Below are positions 61,955 through 64,000 of a DNA stretch of 64,000 nucleotides, piece after piece. The first letter of the stretch is position 1, and the number at the start of each line of letters is the position of its first letter. The translations under genes were made by a program, and so were the position numbers. The notes below the pieces were generated by a model, which saw only the letters and a program-made list of their open reading frames with translations, made no database searches and was not told the origin of the DNA. The stretch is from Chelonoidis abingdonii (Eukaryota > Chordata > Testudines > Testudinidae), in contig NC_133772.1 in the NCBI RefSeq assembly GCF_003597395.2, positions 145,816,215 through 145,880,214 of the forward strand, written 5' to 3'.

Positions 61955-62140
61955 GGGGTATGTCTATACTGCAGCTGGAGCAAGCCTCCCAGCCTCGGTC
62001 CACGGACTCATGCTAATGCTCTAAAAATAGGTGTGTAGCTATAGCGGCTCAGACTGGAGCTTGGGCTCTTACATCCCATCACCACAAGTCTATGGACCTG
62101 GGCTCCCAGATGCAGTGCAGACACACTCTGGGTACACGTG
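61955..62140. mobile_element. Short MITE-like repeat
   Basis: GGGTATGTCTATACTGCAGC at the left and GATGCAGTGCAGACACACTC at the right are imperfect inverted ends. The interior, with CTCAGACTGGAGCTTGGGCT, is non-coding. Confidence 0.5.
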
Positions 62141-62261
62141 CATGTGGGTGTAAAGAGTCTGTGTAGGTAAGGGGGACGAGTGATAAGAAAATGACTTTCT
62201 GGGTGATTCAGGCACCATGGTGACTGGGGCTCTAGTTAAGCCCTCTCCAGCCCTCCTCACA

Positions 62262-63850
62262 CAGAGAGGTTACTTACCAGTAACTGGAGCTTCTTCAAGA
62301 TGCGCAGCCCCTACCTGTATTCCACCATGGGTTACACATGAGCACCAAGCACCTGGAAAATTTGAAAGCAGTGTCTGTTGGCCCATGGATGTGCCTTGGC
62401 TCCGTGCCTCCGACTCAGGGGATAAAGGCTCTAGAGGAGATGTCCGCGGCATAGACTGCATATTGGAGAGTGGTCTTTGCTACCACTTTTCCTTCGTCTA
62501 TCAATGCCTGGAAACAAGCTCCGTCCTGTTGTGGAAGACTGTCAGTGAACTCTGCCAACTTGAAGCAGCTCAAGAAGTCATATTTGGCCAGGAGTGCCTG
62601 GTAATTGGCTATCTTGAACTGGCGGCTAGATGATGGAAAGACCTTTCTCCCCAGTAGGTCTAGACATACCTTCTTTTTCAAAAGGGGCAGATCGGGGGTG
62701 TTGCTATCTAGCCCCTTCGGAAGCTGCGTGGACTAACAAAGAATTGGGAGAGGAACGAGAAAACAAAAACTCAACCCCTTTGGCTGGCACATAATAGCAT
62801 TTTTCAGCCCTGTTGGGAGTGGGAACGCAGGTAGTGTGCGCCAAACAGCCCTAGCTGGCTCCATTATAGCCTCATTAACGGGGAGTGCTATTTTGTTGGC
62901 TCCAGATGAGTACAGGATGTCCAGGAGTTTGCGCTGGGATTCCTGAACCTCTTCCACAGGAATCTGAAGTCTGTCAGCAACTCTAGTCTAGAGATGATAA
63001 ATTGACCTCCGAGCACTCTCTCATCAACTCCTGTACTCCAGAGTTGACGGGGGAGCAGCAGCAGTCGACGCACCGAGGTGAAGACACCACGGTAAGTCAA
63101 TCTAAATACGTCAACATCAGCTCCCCACCCCCACCCCAGTGTAGACCAGGGCTATGAAGATGATCCTGGAACTGCCTGAACTCATTGGGGAGCAGGGATG
63201 GGGAGACATAGGGGTTACTGTTTCCTCCAGAGATGATGGCGGCAGGCTTGCTGGCTCTGGCAGAACCACCACATCTGGTGTGTCTTGCTCTTCCTCTTTG
63301 GAAGGACCTATGCGGGGGATCTGAGTGCCTCTTTCAAGGGAGGAAAGGAGTGACTCTCTAGCAGACCTGACTGACATTGCAGGGGAGGGGGTGCATGGTT
63401 CCAGGGCCCCCAATATAGCAGGGGTGTGCCCAGTTCCAGGGTCCCCAATATAGCCAGTAGGAAGGGTTGAAAGGGTGACGCGCAGGCTACCAAGTCACAG
63501 GGTGCCAGTGGCTCAGAGCTAATTGCGGAGGTTGGTCCCAAGGTGGTGTAAGTATTTTGGGTGGCAGAGGAGATGAAGGGTAAGGAAATGAAGGCTCCTC
63601 TGGATTGGTGTCTCCTGATGAGGAGAAAACTGATTCCTGTTCTACAGCCGGCGGTGCTGGAGGGAAGTTGCATCTTGAGGAAGGACCAGGCAATAAACTT
63701 CTTCAAGCAGTCAACATCTCTGGAAAAGAATGGGTCTGAGGAAGGGGATTCCAGAATTCACGGGACCCAGCTCTCCCTAGATTGAGAAGGATTGTGTCTC
63801 TGTCTGGACTATCAGAGCCGGAGAGGGTGCCGACGAGGATGGTGCTGGGA
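62262..63850 (-). mobile_element. DIRS-like element remnant: gag and one terminal repeat
   Basis: At 62262-62345, GTTACTTACCAGTAACTGG with CTTCTTCAAGATGCGCAGCC resembles the terminal repeat of a DIRS subfamily common in turtles. To its right the minus strand carries gag-like frames. Recombinase and RT are missing, so this is an internally deleted copy. A Harbinger-like MITE (about 62995-63160, AGTCAATCTAAATACGTCAAC, CAGTGTAGACCAGGGC) interrupts the gag. Confidence 0.65.
62400..62957 (-). pseudogene. DIRS gag fragment, LAP2-alpha-like
   Basis: Two minus-strand frames carry it. The frame 62957-62733 reads QRKLLDILYSSGANKIALPVNEAIMEPARAVW. The frame 62681-62415 reads QFKIANYQALLAKYDF, KLAEFTDSLPQQ and LIDEGKVVAKTTLQYA. 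These match the alpha-helical domain shared by DIRS gag proteins and the C-terminal part of vertebrate LAP2-alpha (TMPO), which is thought to derive from such a gag. Frameshifts lie between the two blocks, and it has no intact start. Confidence 0.7.
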
Positions 63851-63865
63851 TAGTCAGTGAACAGT

Positions 63866-64000
63866 CTCATAGACTCATAGACTTTAAGGTCAGAAGGGAC
63901 CATTATGATCATCTAGTCTGACTTCCTGCACAAAGCAGGCCACAGAATCCTACCCATCCGCTTCTATAACAAACCCCTAACCTATGTCTGAGTTATTGAA
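63866..64000 (-). mobile_element. CR1 LINE 3' end, cut by window edge
   Basis: TCATAGACTCATAGACTTTAAGG, CAGAAGGGACCATTATGATCATCTAGTCTGACTTCC and CACAAAGCAGGCCACAGAATCC are the reverse complement of a CR1 3' terminus. Confidence 0.88.

Larger units (their letters stand above)
60655..64000 (-). other. MTHFD1 intron running off the right edge
   Basis: No further exon was found on the minus strand up to the window end. Repeats fill most of it: MIR-like, two MITE-like blocks, a tRNA-derived SINE, a DIRS gag remnant and CR1. Confidence 0.75.

Overview
This is vertebrate nuclear DNA, almost certainly from a turtle (Testudines). It has single-exon and multi-exon genes with GT-AG introns, CpG islands, long introns and no operons. 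The repeats are the mix I know from turtle genomes: CR1 LINE 3' ends, a tRNA-derived SINE with a CR1-like tail, DIRS-like retrotransposons, gypsy/ERV LTRs, and many hAT, Harbinger-like and Tigger-like short DNA transposons. Only three protein-coding genes can be supported.

The genes are ZBTB25 (plus strand, complete coding sequence in two exons, 10200-15453), AKAP5 (minus strand, one coding exon, 35791-37257) and the 3' part of MTHFD1 (minus strand, eight exons, 45262-60654, the last 307 residues). As I recall it, human 14q23.3 carries MTHFD1, AKAP5 and ZBTB25 in the same relative order and orientation. The shared synteny supports the assignments and argues against the paralogues ZBTB2 and MTHFD1L. 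The three genes are unrelated in function: a BTB/zinc-finger regulator, a membrane scaffold for PKA, calcineurin and PKC, and the cytosolic C1-tetrahydrofolate synthase.

Layout. 81-5863: a gypsy-type LTR retrotransposon with both LTRs, a broken gag-protease region and no polymerase, itself carrying at least five later insertions. 6400-7320: CpG island, probable ZBTB25 promoter and, by synteny, perhaps shared with a leftward ZBTB1. 7320-15453: ZBTB25 with repeat-filled introns. 15454-35790: about 20 kb of intergenic DNA holding a degenerate DIRS element with a tyrosine recombinase, hAT derivatives, a solo LTR, CR1 and SINE copies. 35791-41420: AKAP5, its probable intron and its CpG-island promoter. 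41420-45261: intergenic DNA. 45262-64000: MTHFD1 exons and introns, the last part containing a DIRS gag remnant.

I found no new multi-gene system. The most useful observations concern transposon insertions that can be read to the base. They include a Harbinger-like MITE that split the A box of a SINE and five hAT-like elements whose target duplications all have a central TA. There is also a 184/185-bp foldback family and a DIRS relic with recognisable recombinase and internal complementary region. One gene-level oddity is an AKAP5 calcineurin-docking motif without its leading proline. Comparisons with other species are from memory; no database was searched.
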